DNA of 64,000 bases. Source: Cellulomonas xiejunii. Lineage in GTDB: Bacteria; Actinomycetota; Actinomycetes; Actinomycetales; Cellulomonadaceae. The notes under the pieces were generated by a model. The model made no database searches. It was given only the letters and a program-made list of their open reading frames with translations, and was not told where the DNA came from. The stretch lies in contig NZ_CP101987.1 of NCBI RefSeq assembly GCF_024508315.1, forward strand, positions 3,596,001 through 3,660,000. Reading direction: 5' to 3'. The first letter of the stretch is position 1, and each line of letters opens with the position of its first letter. This document shows positions 16,272-24,832 of this stretch, piece by piece. Position numbers and translations under genes: made by a program.

Positions 16272-16889
16272 GTGGACCACGACGAGCAGCGCGACGAGCA
16301 CACGACGCACGGCGCCCCGGCGGGCGCCGCTCCCGGCGACGCGGCGCGGGGGCCGCGCGTCGTCGTCGTCCCACCCGACCTGCCGGGCGGTGACGCGCAG
16401 TCCGGTGACGCGCAGCCCGACCGCGACGAGAACCTGGCCGGCATGGTCGAGCAGCCGGCCAAGGTCATGCGGATCGGCACGATGATCAAGCAGCTGCTCG
16501 ACGAGGTCCGTTCGGCGCCCCTCGACGACGCCGCCCGCGCGCGCCTCGCGGAGATCCACGAGCGGTCCCTGCACGAGCTCGAGGAGGGCCTGTCCCCCGA
16601 GCTGCTGGCCGAGCTGCACCGCATCACCCTGCCGTTCACCGAGGACCAGGCGCCGTCGGACGCCGAGCTGCGGATCGCGCAGGCACAGCTGGTGGGCTGG
16701 CTCGAAGGGCTGTTCCACGGCATCCAGACCGCGCTCGTCGCGCAGCAGATGGCTGCGCAGGCCCAGCTCACGCAGATGCGCCGCGCGCTGCCGCCGGGGC
16801 ACGTGGCCGGTCCCGGCCGCGTGGGCGTGCCGGTGGCCGCGGACCACGGGCCGGACGACCTGCGCCCGTCGACGGGGCAGTACCTCTAG
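16272..16889 (+). CDS. bpa: Bacterial proteasome activator Bpa/PafE
   Basis: The ~205-aa protein matches the ATP-independent proteasome activator that forms dodecameric rings on the 20S proteasome and feeds it unfolded proteins. Diagnostic parts are AGMVEQPAKVMRIGTMIKQL (the start of the four-helix core, about residue 57), RARLAEIHERSL, ELRIAQAQLVGWLEGLFHGI and the C-terminal GQYL, which docks into proteasome pockets. The N-terminal ~55 residues are disordered. The GTG at 16272 is uncertain; a GATGAT hexamer six bases upstream would suit leaderless initiation. No proteasome or Pup genes are in the window. Confidence 0.9.
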   Translation: MDHDEQRDEHTTHGAPAGAAPGDAARGPRVVVVPPDLPGGDAQSGDAQPDRDENLAGMVEQPAKVMRIGTMIKQLLDEVRSAPLDDAARARLAEIHERSLHELEEGLSPELLAELHRITLPFTEDQAPSDAELRIAQAQLVGWLEGLFHGIQTALVAQQMAAQAQLTQMRRALPPGHVAGPGRVGVPVAADHGPDDLRPSTGQYL

Positions 16890-16899
16890 CTCGACACCT

Positions 16900-17769
16900 C
16901 TAGCTCGACGCCGGCGGCGGGGCCGGGGCGTCGCCCTCGTCGCCGCGCGCCGTCAGGGCGATCGCCCCGGACACCAGCACGATCCCGACGAGCTCGAGGC
17001 CGTGCGGCCACTGCCGCAGGAGCACGGCACCGACGACGGCCGCGGTGGCGGGCAGCAGCGCGAGCAGGATCGCGAACGTCGCGGTGCTGACGCGCCGCAT
17101 CACGACCTGCTCCATCACGTACGGGACCAGCGACGAGCACACCGCGATCGCCACGACGACGAGCGCGAGCCGCGCGTCGTGCAGCACCGGGCCCGCGCCA
17201 CCCACGAGCAGCGGAGCCAGGACCACGGCTCCCGCGGCCATCGCGACGGCCAGGCCCGAGGCCGCCGGCGCGCCGGAGCGCGCGACCCGCCGGCCCAGCA
17301 CGATGTACGCGCCCCAGCACGCTGCGGCCGCCCCGATCGCGACGAGCCCCGTGACGGCGTCGGGGCCGGTGTCGAGGCTGACACCGGCGAGGAGCACGAC
17401 GCCCAGGGCCGCGATCCCGATCGCGACGCGGTCGCGCCACCCGGACCCGGTGACGGCGGCGACCACGACGGGGCCCAGGAACTCCAGCGCCACCGCGGTC
17501 CCCAGTGGCAGGTGCTCGATCGCGATGTAGAAGGTGACGTTCATGGTCGCGAGCACGACACCGAACAGCACGGTGACGCGCAGCCGCCGCGGCTCCCACA
17601 GGTCGCGCACCCGCCACGGCCTGCGCCAGGCGAGCAGGAGCACCGCCGCCACCGCGACACGCAGCCACGCGACCGTCCCCGCCGGCAGGACCGCGAACAG
17701 CCCGACCGCGAGCGCCGCCCCGACGTACTGCGTCAGGCCCGACAGGACGAAGAGCAGCGGAGCGGGCAC
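16900..17769 (-). CDS. EamA/DMT-superfamily permease (RhtA-like exporter)
   Basis: This 289-aa protein has ten hydrophobic segments in two EamA repeats. The motif MNVTFYIAIEHLPLGTAVALEFLGP is characteristic of the RhtA/YbiF group, which exports threonine, homoserine and other metabolites. The second repeat shows the matching STATFAILLALLPATAAVVG. The start GTG 17769 is set by TAGCCT six bases upstream. It is convergent with bpa, with only ten bases between their stops. The substrate is inferred from the family only. Confidence 0.85.
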   Translation of the reverse strand: MPAPLLFVLSGLTQYVGAALAVGLFAVLPAGTVAWLRVAVAAVLLLAWRRPWRVRDLWEPRRLRVTVLFGVVLATMNVTFYIAIEHLPLGTAVALEFLGPVVVAAVTGSGWRDRVAIGIAALGVVLLAGVSLDTGPDAVTGLVAIGAAAACWGAYIVLGRRVARSGAPAASGLAVAMAAGAVVLAPLLVGGAGPVLHDARLALVVVAIAVCSSLVPYVMEQVVMRRVSTATFAILLALLPATAAVVGAVLLRQWPHGLELVGIVLVSGAIALTARGDEGDAPAPPPASS

Positions 17770-17775
17770 CGCGTC

Positions 17776-17781
17776 AGGCTA
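17776..17781 (-). promoter_or_regulatory. Leaderless -10 hexamer of the EamA gene
   Basis: TAGCCT on the minus strand ends six bases before GTG 17769. Confidence 0.6.
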
Positions 17782-17856
17782 CGACCACGCCCGTCCCACC
17801 CTGTCGTGACAGGTCGATCCGGCACCGCACAGCGCACCCCCAGCGCACCCCCCCGA

Positions 17857-17900
17857 CGCGCGAGAGGCCGATCCGGACGGACCGGATCGACCTCGCGCGC
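17857..17900 (-). terminator. Hairpin terminator of the sugar ABC operon
   Basis: GCGCGAGAGGCCGATCCG (17859-17876) pairs with CGGATCGACCTCGCGCGC (17883-17900), with one bulged base and one G-T pair and a six-base loop. It begins 11 bases past the stop of the last permease gene. A related block, CAGGTCGATCCGG, recurs at 17810-17822. Confidence 0.7.
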
Positions 17901-17911
17901 GGAGGTGTGGG

Positions 17912-18838
17912 TCAGCCCTTGACGGACCCCGCGAGCAGACCGCGGACGAAGTAGCGCTGCAGCGCCAGGAACACCGCCGCGGGCACGATGATCGAGACGA
18001 ACGCGCCCGCCGACAGCAGGAACCACTGCGACCCGCGCGTGCCGGTCAGGTTGAACAGCGCGACCGTCATGGGTGCGACCTGGTTGGACGACCCGGCGAA
18101 CGTCAGGGCGACCAGCAGGTCGTTCCACACCCACAGGAACTGGTAGATGCCGAACGCGGCGAGGGCGGGCTTGAGCAGCGGCAGCATGAGGCGGAAGAAG
18201 ACGGTCACGTGCGCGGCCCCGTCGACGCGCGCCGCCTCGACGAGCTCGCCCGGGATCTCGCGCATGAAGTTGTGCAGCAGGAAGACGGCCAGCGGCAGCC
18301 CGAACATGGTGTGCGAGATCCACACCGCCCAGAACGTGCCGGCCACCCCGATGTCGGCGTAGATCGTCAGCAACGGGATGAGCGTGACCTGGATGGGCAC
18401 GACCTGCAGCGCGAACACCGCGACGAACAGCGCGTCACGGCCCCGGAACTGCATCCACGCGAACGAGTACGCCGCGAGCGTCGCCAGGAAGATCGGCAGC
18501 ACGACCGACGGGATCGTGATGACGACCGAGTTGATGATGAACGGCAGCAGCGACTGCGAGGAGTCGGTGGCCAGCACCACCTCGTAGTTCTCGAGCGTGA
18601 AGTTCGGGTTGGTCAGGACCGTCCACCAGCCGGTGGAGTTGATGTCGGCCGCGGGCCGGAACGACGTGACCAGCAGGCCGAAGGTGGGGATCGTCCACAC
18701 CGTCGCGAGCACGATCGCCGCGACCGTGGCCCACGGGGACGTCAGGCGCCGCTTCGTCGCGCGCAGCGTCGAGGTGACGTCGCCCGTGCCGTTCGCGGGC
18801 GGCAGGACGACCTGGATGGGGGGCGGTGTCGTGGTCAT
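17912..18838 (-). CDS. Sugar ABC transporter permease (MalG-type)
   Basis: This 308-aa inner-membrane permease has six predicted membrane segments and the cytoplasmic EAA loop ELVEAARVDGAAHVTVFFRLMLPLLKP, which docks the ATPase. It is the second, MalG-like half of a CUT1 carbohydrate importer. The N-terminus carries a ~35-residue cytoplasmic extension. Its ATG overlaps the stop of the preceding permease gene as ATGA. The gene ends the operon, just before a hairpin. Confidence 0.92.
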   Translation of the reverse strand: MTTTPPPIQVVLPPANGTGDVTSTLRATKRRLTSPWATVAAIVLATVWTIPTFGLLVTSFRPAADINSTGWWTVLTNPNFTLENYEVVLATDSSQSLLPFIINSVVITIPSVVLPIFLATLAAYSFAWMQFRGRDALFVAVFALQVVPIQVTLIPLLTIYADIGVAGTFWAVWISHTMFGLPLAVFLLHNFMREIPGELVEAARVDGAAHVTVFFRLMLPLLKPALAAFGIYQFLWVWNDLLVALTFAGSSNQVAPMTVALFNLTGTRGSQWFLLSAGAFVSIIVPAAVFLALQRYFVRGLLAGSVKG

Positions 18839-19812
18839 CGTGCCTCCGCCTGTCGCAGCTGCCGGACGTTGTAGACGATGATCGGGATCACCAGGACGAA
18901 CAGCAGGACCGCGAGCGCGGCACCCAGCCCCTGGTTCCCCGCCGTGAAGCTCTGCGTGTAGAACTCGTTGGCCACGACGCTGGTCCCGTACAGCCCGCCG
19001 GTCATGGTGCGCACGATGTCGAACACCTTGAGGCAGCCGATCGCGATCGTCGTGAGCACGACGACGAGCGTCGGGCGGATGGCCGGGACGGTGACGTACC
19101 GGAACAGCTGGGTGGACGACACGCCGTCGAGCGTCGCAGCCTCCGTGATCTCCATCGGGATGGCCTTGATGGCCGCGGACAGGATCGTCATCGCGAAGCC
19201 GGCCTGGATCCAGATCATCACGACGATGAGGAACAGGTTGTTCCACGGCTGGTTGAGCAGGAACTGCTGGGGTTGCAGCCCCAGCCACACCAGGAGCTGG
19301 TTCAGCAGCCCGATCTGCTCGGGGTTCACCCGGACGTCCGGGTCGTAGAACCGGTACTCGTAGACGAACTTCCAGATGATCGACGCGCCGACGAACGAGA
19401 TCGCCATCGGCAGGAAGATCAGCGCCTTGGCGACCGCCTCGCCGCGGGCACCGTTCACCCAGATCGCGTACAGCAGCCCGACGATCGTCGCGACGAACGG
19501 CGTGACCAGCACCCACAGCACGGTGTTGCGCAGGACGACCAGCTGGTCGGGTGAGCTGAAGATGGCCGTGTAGTTCGCGATGCCGATGAACGACGAGCCG
19601 GCTGCGTCGAACAGCGAGCGCACGACGGTGCGGCCCGCGGGGTAGAGCAGACCGACGATGAGCAGCAGCACCGTCGGGCCGACGAAGAACCAGGCGACGC
19701 GGCGGGCACCGCGCCGCTCGAGCAACGAGACGACGAACAGGATCAGACCGATCACGACGGCGAACGCCGCCAGCGCCAGCACCATCGCGACGAGCTTGTC
19801 CGCGACGTTCAT
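18835..19812 (-). CDS. Sugar ABC transporter permease (MalF-type)
   Basis: This 325-aa permease has about seven to eight membrane segments. The EAA loop is EITEAATLDGVSSTQLFRYVTVPAIRPTL, the ATPase contact of CUT1 importers. It pairs with the downstream MalG-type permease, whose start overlaps its stop. ATG 19812 lies 113 bases after the binding-protein gene, with a strong hairpin between them. No cognate ATPase gene is present; in actinobacteria a shared ATPase such as MsiK commonly energises these systems, which is known for the group and inferred here. Confidence 0.92.
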   Translation of the reverse strand: MNVADKLVAMVLALAAFAVVIGLILFVVSLLERRGARRVAWFFVGPTVLLLIVGLLYPAGRTVVRSLFDAAGSSFIGIANYTAIFSSPDQLVVLRNTVLWVLVTPFVATIVGLLYAIWVNGARGEAVAKALIFLPMAISFVGASIIWKFVYEYRFYDPDVRVNPEQIGLLNQLLVWLGLQPQQFLLNQPWNNLFLIVVMIWIQAGFAMTILSAAIKAIPMEITEAATLDGVSSTQLFRYVTVPAIRPTLVVVLTTIAIGCLKVFDIVRTMTGGLYGTSVVANEFYTQSFTAGNQGLGAALAVLLFVLVIPIIVYNVRQLRQAEAR

Positions 19813-19865
19813 CGCACCTCCCGGGCACCTACGCGGGTCAGGACGGGCAGAACGGGAGCAGCACC

Positions 19866-19916
19866 GACCGGATCGCCGTGCCGCGCCCGTGGCGGGTGCG
19901 GCACGGCGATCCGGTC
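19866..19916 (-). terminator. Intercistronic hairpin between binding protein and permeases
   Basis: A perfect 19-base stem (19866-19884 with 19898-19916) closes on a 13-base loop. It lies ten bases past the binding-protein stop and inside the operon. Such hairpins usually act as a partial terminator or 3' stabiliser, giving more binding protein than permease. Confidence 0.75.
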
Positions 19917-19925
19917 AGGCGGCTG

Positions 19926-21302
19926 TCACGGCCAGGCGGCCTCGATCTTGCTGAGCGTCTCCTCCGTGGACTGGCCCGTGATCCACGCGGTCGACTCGCG
20001 CCAGAACGCGCCCGTGCCGACGGCGGCGGGCATCTGGTCGGAGCCGTCGAACCGGAACTCGGACGCCGGGTCCAGCAGGATCTCGGCCGAGAGCAGGTCG
20101 ATCGGGTTCACCAGGTTGTCGGTGTCCAGGCCGCTGTTCGCGGTGATCCAGCCACCGCCGGTCTCCTCGGACGACGCCGCCGCCTTGAGGTTGGCCCACG
20201 TGTCCGTCGACCAGAACTCGAGCAGCGCCTGCACCTCGGGACGGTCCGCGAAGGAGACGACGAACTCACCGGCGCCGAGCACCGGCTTGGTCGAGGTGTC
20301 CTCCGACGGCAGGTAGAAGGCGAAGACGTCACCGTCCTCCGCCACGTCGGTGCCCTCGGGGAAGTTCGCGGCGTAGAACGAGGCCATGCGGTGCAGCGAG
20401 CACTGCCCGTTGACGATCGGCAGGCCGGCGTCCTGGAACGCGGTCGTCGCGATGGTCGACACGTCCCCGATGCCGCCGTTCACGAAGTCCGGGTTCTTCA
20501 GGTACTCGCCCACGGCGTCGAGCGCCTGGGTCGGGACCTCGGAGTTGAACGGGATCTCGTGCGCCACCCACTGGTCGTACACCTCGGGCCCGCCCACGCG
20601 GAGCACGAAGTCCTCGACCCAGTCGGTCAGCGGCCAGCCGGTCGCCTCGCCCGACGCGATGCCCGCGCACCACGGCTTGTTGTTGCCGTCGGCCGCGATC
20701 TGCTCGGTGAGGGCCATGAGGTCGTCCAGCGTCTCGGGGACCTCGTACCCGTTCTCCTCGAACTGCGCCGGCGAGTACCAGACCAGCGACTTGACGCTCG
20801 CACCCGACGGCGCGGCGTAGAACGTGCCGTCGACCGTCCCCAGGTCCTTCCACGCGTCGCCGAAGAACTCGTCGACGTTCGCCGCCACGCCCTCGGGGGC
20901 GGGCTGGACCGTGCCCGTCGCCACGAGCTGGGCCAGCAGGCCCGGCTGCGGGACGATGGCGATGTCCGGCGTGTTGCCGGCCTGCGCGCGCACGAGGATC
21001 TGCTGCTCGAACTGCTTGTCGGCCTGGTAGTCGACCGTGGCGCCCGTGCACTCCTCGAAGGGCTCGAACGAGGTCATGTACGGCGTGTCCTCCGGCGCCA
21101 CGATCCCCGCGTAGATGGTGATCGTCTTGCCCTCGAGGTCGCCGTACTGCTCGAAGTCGGCGCAGTCGACCTCGACCTCGTCGACCGTGGCGTCCGCGGT
21201 GCCTCCCGGTGTCTCGCCGTCGCCCGTGGTGCAGGCCGTCAGCGCGAGCGCTGCCACGGCCCCGGCCGCCAGCACGCCAGCGCTCTTGCGCATGTGCCTC
21301 AT
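19926..21302 (-). CDS. Sugar ABC transporter substrate-binding lipoprotein
   Basis: This 458-aa family-1 extracellular solute-binding protein begins with a lipoprotein signal peptide ending at LTAC, so Cys24 would be lipid-modified and the protein anchored outside the membrane. The body shows the two-lobed binding-protein pattern, with ITIYAGIVAPEDTPYM near the start and aromatic-rich stretches in the second lobe. It has repeated Asp/Glu-Trp motifs fitting oligosaccharide binding; the sugar is unknown. ATG 21302 follows GGGGGATCG; the ATG three codons later is an alternative. First gene of the operon. Confidence 0.9.
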   Translation of the reverse strand: MRHMRKSAGVLAAGAVAALALTACTTGDGETPGGTADATVDEVEVDCADFEQYGDLEGKTITIYAGIVAPEDTPYMTSFEPFEECTGATVDYQADKQFEQQILVRAQAGNTPDIAIVPQPGLLAQLVATGTVQPAPEGVAANVDEFFGDAWKDLGTVDGTFYAAPSGASVKSLVWYSPAQFEENGYEVPETLDDLMALTEQIAADGNNKPWCAGIASGEATGWPLTDWVEDFVLRVGGPEVYDQWVAHEIPFNSEVPTQALDAVGEYLKNPDFVNGGIGDVSTIATTAFQDAGLPIVNGQCSLHRMASFYAANFPEGTDVAEDGDVFAFYLPSEDTSTKPVLGAGEFVVSFADRPEVQALLEFWSTDTWANLKAAASSEETGGGWITANSGLDTDNLVNPIDLLSAEILLDPASEFRFDGSDQMPAAVGTGAFWRESTAWITGQSTEETLSKIEAAWP

Positions 21303-21346
21303 CGATCCCCCAACGTCTTCGTCTCGGATACCGGCAAACCTGACCC

Positions 21347-21367
21347 AACGCCGTCCCGGACGGCGTT
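21347..21367. promoter_or_regulatory. Perfect 21-base palindrome upstream of the ABC operon
   Basis: AACGCCGTCC and GGACGGCGTT flank a single central C, 45-65 bases before the binding-protein ATG. A TTGCAA -35-like hexamer overlaps its edge on the minus strand. An adjacent pair of 11-base direct repeats (GTGACCGAATC, GTGACCGGATC) lies further upstream. It is a candidate repressor operator, for instance for a LacI-type regulator encoded elsewhere. Confidence 0.5.
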
Positions 21368-21445
21368 GCAAGCCCAATCACCGGACGATCCGGTCACGAT
21401 TCGGTCACGCGCCCAACGTCGGGCGGGCGGGACGTTTGCCGCGCC

Positions 21446-22243
21446 CTACCGCAGCACGCGGCGCAGCACCTCGACCACGCCGTCGTCCTCGATCGCGCCC
21501 GTGACCTCGTCGGCGGCCGCACGCACGACGTCCGTGGCGTGCCCCATCGCCACCCCGCAGGCCGCCCAGCGGAGCATCTCGACGTCGTTCTCCCCGTCGC
21601 CCACCGCGAGCGTCTCGTACGGCTCGACGCCCACGTCGCGGCGCACCTCCTCCAGCGCGGACGCCTTGGAGACGCCGCCGGGGGTCAGGTCCAGCCACGC
21701 GCTCCAGCCGACGGCGTACGAGACCTCGTGCAGCCCGACGCGCTCGACGATCTCGTGGAACTCCTCGGGCGTGCTCTGCGGCGCCCGGATCACGACACGG
21801 GTCGCCGGTGCGGACGTGAGCTCGTCGAACGGGACGACCGTCACCCGGCCGGACATCTCCCCCGGCGGGAAGTGCGCCGACACGAGGAAGCCCACGCCCA
21901 GGTCCTCGACCGCGAACAGCGCGTCCGGGATCTCCATGGCGATCGCCCGCAGCGCAGGACCGGCGTCGAACGTCACGGACCGCGCGACGGCCCACCCGCC
22001 CTCGACCTCGGGGTCCAGCCGCGCCGTCACCGCACCGTTGGAGCACACGGCCCAGCCGTGCGTCAGGCCCAGGTCGTGCGCCACGACGACGGCCGAGTGC
22101 ACCGACCGACCGGTGGCCAGCACGACGTGGACACCCGCGTCGACGAGTGCCGTCACCGCGGTGCGCACGTCGGTGCTGATGACGCCGTCGTACGACATCA
22201 GCGTGCCGTCGACGTCCAGGGCGACGAGCCGCGTGCGGCTCAC
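21446..22243 (-). CDS. HAD-family Cof-type phosphatase
   Basis: This 265-aa HAD hydrolase has the four motifs: DVDGTL (nucleophile and acid Asp at about 10 and 12), the ATGRS Thr/Ser region, a Lys in GGVSKASAL, and GDGENDVEM with metal-binding aspartates. The large C2-type cap between motifs II and III marks Cof/YidA-like phosphatases acting on sugar phosphates or flavin-type cofactors. GTG 22243 overlaps the serS stop as GTGA, so it is translationally coupled to serS. The pairing is more likely genomic than functional. Confidence 0.88.
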   Translation of the reverse strand: MSRTRLVALDVDGTLMSYDGVISTDVRTAVTALVDAGVHVVLATGRSVHSAVVVAHDLGLTHGWAVCSNGAVTARLDPEVEGGWAVARSVTFDAGPALRAIAMEIPDALFAVEDLGVGFLVSAHFPPGEMSGRVTVVPFDELTSAPATRVVIRAPQSTPEEFHEIVERVGLHEVSYAVGWSAWLDLTPGGVSKASALEEVRRDVGVEPYETLAVGDGENDVEMLRWAACGVAMGHATDVVRAAADEVTGAIEDDGVVEVLRRVLR

Positions 22244-23520
22244 CGGACCGGCTCCAGCACCTCGAGCCCGCCCAGGTAGGGCCGCAGGCCCTCCGGGACG
22301 CGCACGGAGCCGTCGGCCTGCTGGTGGTTCTCCAGCAGCGCGACGATCCAGCGCGTCGTGGCGAGCGTGCCGTTGAGGGTGGCGACGGTCCGCATCCCGT
22401 CGGCGGTGCGCTCACGCACCCCGAGGCGACGGGCCTGGAACGTCGTGCAGTTGGAGGTCGACGTGAGCTCCAGCCAGCGCTCCTGGCTGGGCAGCCACGC
22501 CTCGCAGTCGAACTTGCGCGCGGCGCTCGACCCCAGGTCACCCGCAGCGGTGTCGATGACGCGGTACGGCAGCTCGGCCAGCGCGAGCATCTCCTTCTCC
22601 CACGCCAGGATCCGCCGGTGCTCGTCGTACGCGTCCTCGGGCCGCGTCCAGACGAAGGCCTCGACCTTGTGGAACTGGTGGACGCGGATGATGCCGCGGG
22701 TGTCCTTGCCGTACGACCCCGCCTCGCGCCGGTAGCAGGCGCTCCAGCCCGCGTACCGCAGCGGGCCGTCCGACAGGTCGAGGATCTCCCCCGAGTGGTA
22801 CCCGGCGAGCGCGACCTCGCTGGTCCCGACGAGGTACAGGTCGTCCGCCTCGAGCCGGTAGATCTCGTCGGCGTGCGCGCCCAGGAACCCGGTGCCTGCC
22901 ATGATCTCCGGCTTCACGAGCGTCGGGGTGATCGTCGGCGTGAAGCCGTTGCGCAGCGCGAGGTCCATCGCGGCGTTGAGGAGCGCGAGCTCGAGGCGCG
23001 CGCCGATGCCCGTGAGGAAGTAGAACCGTGCGCCGGAGACCTTGGCGCCGCGCGGGGTGTCGATCGCGCGCAGGCCCTCGCCCAGCTCCAGGTGGTCCTT
23101 GACGACGAAGTCCGACCCGTACTCGGCCGCGAGGTCGCGGGGGGTGCCGACGTGCTCGAGCACCACGTAGTCGTCCTCGCCGCCGCTGGGGACGCCGTCC
23201 TCGATGACGTTGCCGATGCGGCGCGACAGCTCGGTGGCACGGGCCTCGGCCTGCTCGGCGTCGCCCTGCAGGGCCTTGACGCGTGCGGCGAGCTCCTTGG
23301 TGTGCGCCAGCAGCGCCTGCTTCTCGTCCCCGGACGCCTGAGCGACCTGCTTGCCGAGGGCCTTCTGCTCGGCGCGCAGCGTCTCGTACTCCGTCAGCGC
23401 GGAGCGCCGCAGCGCGTCGGCGTCGAGCACCTCGTCGACGAGGTGGGGGTCCTCGCCGCGCGCCACCTGGCTGGCACGGACGACGTCGGGTTCCTGGCGC
23501 AGGAGCTGCAGATCGATCAC
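22240..23520 (-). CDS. serS: Seryl-tRNA synthetase
   Basis: This 426-aa class II synthetase charges tRNA-Ser with serine, including the tRNA at 4176-4268. The N-terminal coiled-coil arm that grips the long variable arm is at about 30-105. Motif 2 lies in [18 protein letters not shown], and motif 3 in [20 protein letters not shown] with its Arg. The length matches bacterial SerRS. GTG 23520 is preferred because TAGGCT lies seven bases upstream. A coupled HAD gene follows. Confidence 0.97.
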   Translation of the reverse strand: MIDLQLLRQEPDVVRASQVARGEDPHLVDEVLDADALRRSALTEYETLRAEQKALGKQVAQASGDEKQALLAHTKELAARVKALQGDAEQAEARATELSRRIGNVIEDGVPSGGEDDYVVLEHVGTPRDLAAEYGSDFVVKDHLELGEGLRAIDTPRGAKVSGARFYFLTGIGARLELALLNAAMDLALRNGFTPTITPTLVKPEIMAGTGFLGAHADEIYRLEADDLYLVGTSEVALAGYHSGEILDLSDGPLRYAGWSACYRREAGSYGKDTRGIIRVHQFHKVEAFVWTRPEDAYDEHRRILAWEKEMLALAELPYRVIDTAAGDLGSSAARKFDCEAWLPSQERWLELTSTSNCTTFQARRLGVRERTADGMRTVATLNGTLATTRWIVALLENHQQADGSVRVPEGLRPYLGGLEVLEPVR

Positions 23521-23527
23521 CCCCCCG

Positions 23528-23533
23528 AGCCTA
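23528..23533 (-). promoter_or_regulatory. Leaderless -10 hexamer of serS
   Basis: TAGGCT on the minus strand ends seven bases before GTG 23520. Confidence 0.6.
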
Positions 23534-23625
23534 CCGACCCGGCCCAGCGCATTCCCCCGACGTCGCCGTGGCCACCGCCGAGCACCGAGTGCCCCGCCCG
23601 ACCTGCGCGAGGGGCTGCTCCCCCG

Positions 23626-23631
23626 TAGATT
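23626..23631 (+). promoter_or_regulatory. Leaderless -10 hexamer of the lipid kinase gene
   Basis: TAGATT ends seven bases before ATG 23639. It forms a divergent leaderless pair with serS. Confidence 0.6.
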
Positions 23632-23638
23632 GCGCCGC

Positions 23639-24778
23639 ATGTCATGGGTCGAGTGGGTCGCGGTGGTCGCCGGTGCGCTGGCGCTCGTCGCCGTCGGGCT
23701 GGGCCTGTGGGTCTGGCGTCAGCAGCGCAGGCTCGGCGCACGCCTCGCGGGGCCCGCACCCGCGCCGCCGGCGGACACGGGCCGACCCGCCGGCCAGCTC
23801 GTGGCCTTCGTCGCCAACCCGTCCAAGCCCGACGTCGTCGAGCTGCGCGCGGCCGTCCGCAAGGCCGCCTCCGAGCAGTACCTGCCGGAGCCGATGTGGC
23901 TCGAGACGACCGTCGAGGACCCGGGTGTCGGCCAGGCGCGGTCGGCCGTGGAGTCCGGGGCCGACCTGGTGGTCGCCGTCGGCGGTGACGGCACCGTGCG
24001 CGCGGTCGCCGAGGCGCTCGCCGGGACGGGCGTGCCGATGGGCCTCATGCCGCTGGGGACGGGCAACCTCCTGGCCCGCAACCTCGACGTGCCGATCAGC
24101 GACCCGCTCGCGGCGCTCCAGCTCGCGCTCGACGGCACCGACAAGCCCATCGACGTCGGCTGGCTGCGCGTCGAGCGGTGGGAGTCGCAGATGGACGACG
24201 ACATCGCCGAGGCCGCCGACGACCTGCCGGACGACACCGACAAGCCGCGCGACCACATCTTCCTCGTCATCGCCGGCCTCGGGTTCGACGCCGCGATGGT
24301 GGCCGACACGGACGACGGCCTCAAGGCCAAGGTGGGCTGGATCGCGTACTTCATGGCCGGCGTGCGTCACCTGCACGGCCGACGCCTGCGGGTCCGCCTG
24401 ACGCTGGACGACAAGCCCGTCCAGCAGCTGCGTGCCCGCAGCCTGCTCGTCGGCAACTGCGGCAAGCTGCCCGGCGGCATCACGCTGCTGCCCGACGCCG
24501 TCCTCGACGACGGCGTGCTCGACATCGCCTCGATCGACACGCGCGGCGGGATCGCGGGCTGGGCGCAGCTGTTCGGCGAGGTCGTGCTGCAGGGCGTCGG
24601 CGTCCGCAACGAGGCCCCCGGCAAGATCGGACGCATCGACCACACGCGCGCCCGCTCGGCACGCATCGAGGTGGCCGGCGGCGAGCACGTGCAGGTCGAC
24701 GGCGACATCGTGGGTCGCGCGAGCGTGATCACGGCCCGCGTGGACCCCGGCGCGCTGGTCGTGCGCGTCGCGCGCTGA
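23639..24778 (+). CDS. Diacylglycerol-kinase-family lipid kinase
   Basis: This 379-aa protein starts with one membrane segment (about 7-27) and then a DAGK catalytic domain. The nucleotide loop GGDGT is at 115-119, and [11 protein letters not shown] is at about 138-147. An acidic insert at about 180-200 precedes the C-terminal beta-sandwich, which holds [19 protein letters not shown] and ends with [10 protein letters not shown]. Relatives phosphorylate diacylglycerol (DgkB) or related lipids; in actinobacteria many carry this extra N-terminal anchor. The exact lipid is unknown. Confidence 0.88.
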   Translation: MSWVEWVAVVAGALALVAVGLGLWVWRQQRRLGARLAGPAPAPPADTGRPAGQLVAFVANPSKPDVVELRAAVRKAASEQYLPEPMWLETTVEDPGVGQARSAVESGADLVVAVGGDGTVRAVAEALAGTGVPMGLMPLGTGNLLARNLDVPISDPLAALQLALDGTDKPIDVGWLRVERWESQMDDDIAEAADDLPDDTDKPRDHIFLVIAGLGFDAAMVADTDDGLKAKVGWIAYFMAGVRHLHGRRLRVRLTLDDKPVQQLRARSLLVGNCGKLPGGITLLPDAVLDDGVLDIASIDTRGGIAGWAQLFGEVVLQGVGVRNEAPGKIGRIDHTRARSARIEVAGGEHVQVDGDIVGRASVITARVDPGALVVRVAR

Positions 24779-24832
24779 CCCGGCGCCCCGGACCTGCCCG
24801 TCCTGGGCTGCGCCCCGGGTCCTCGGCCCGCG

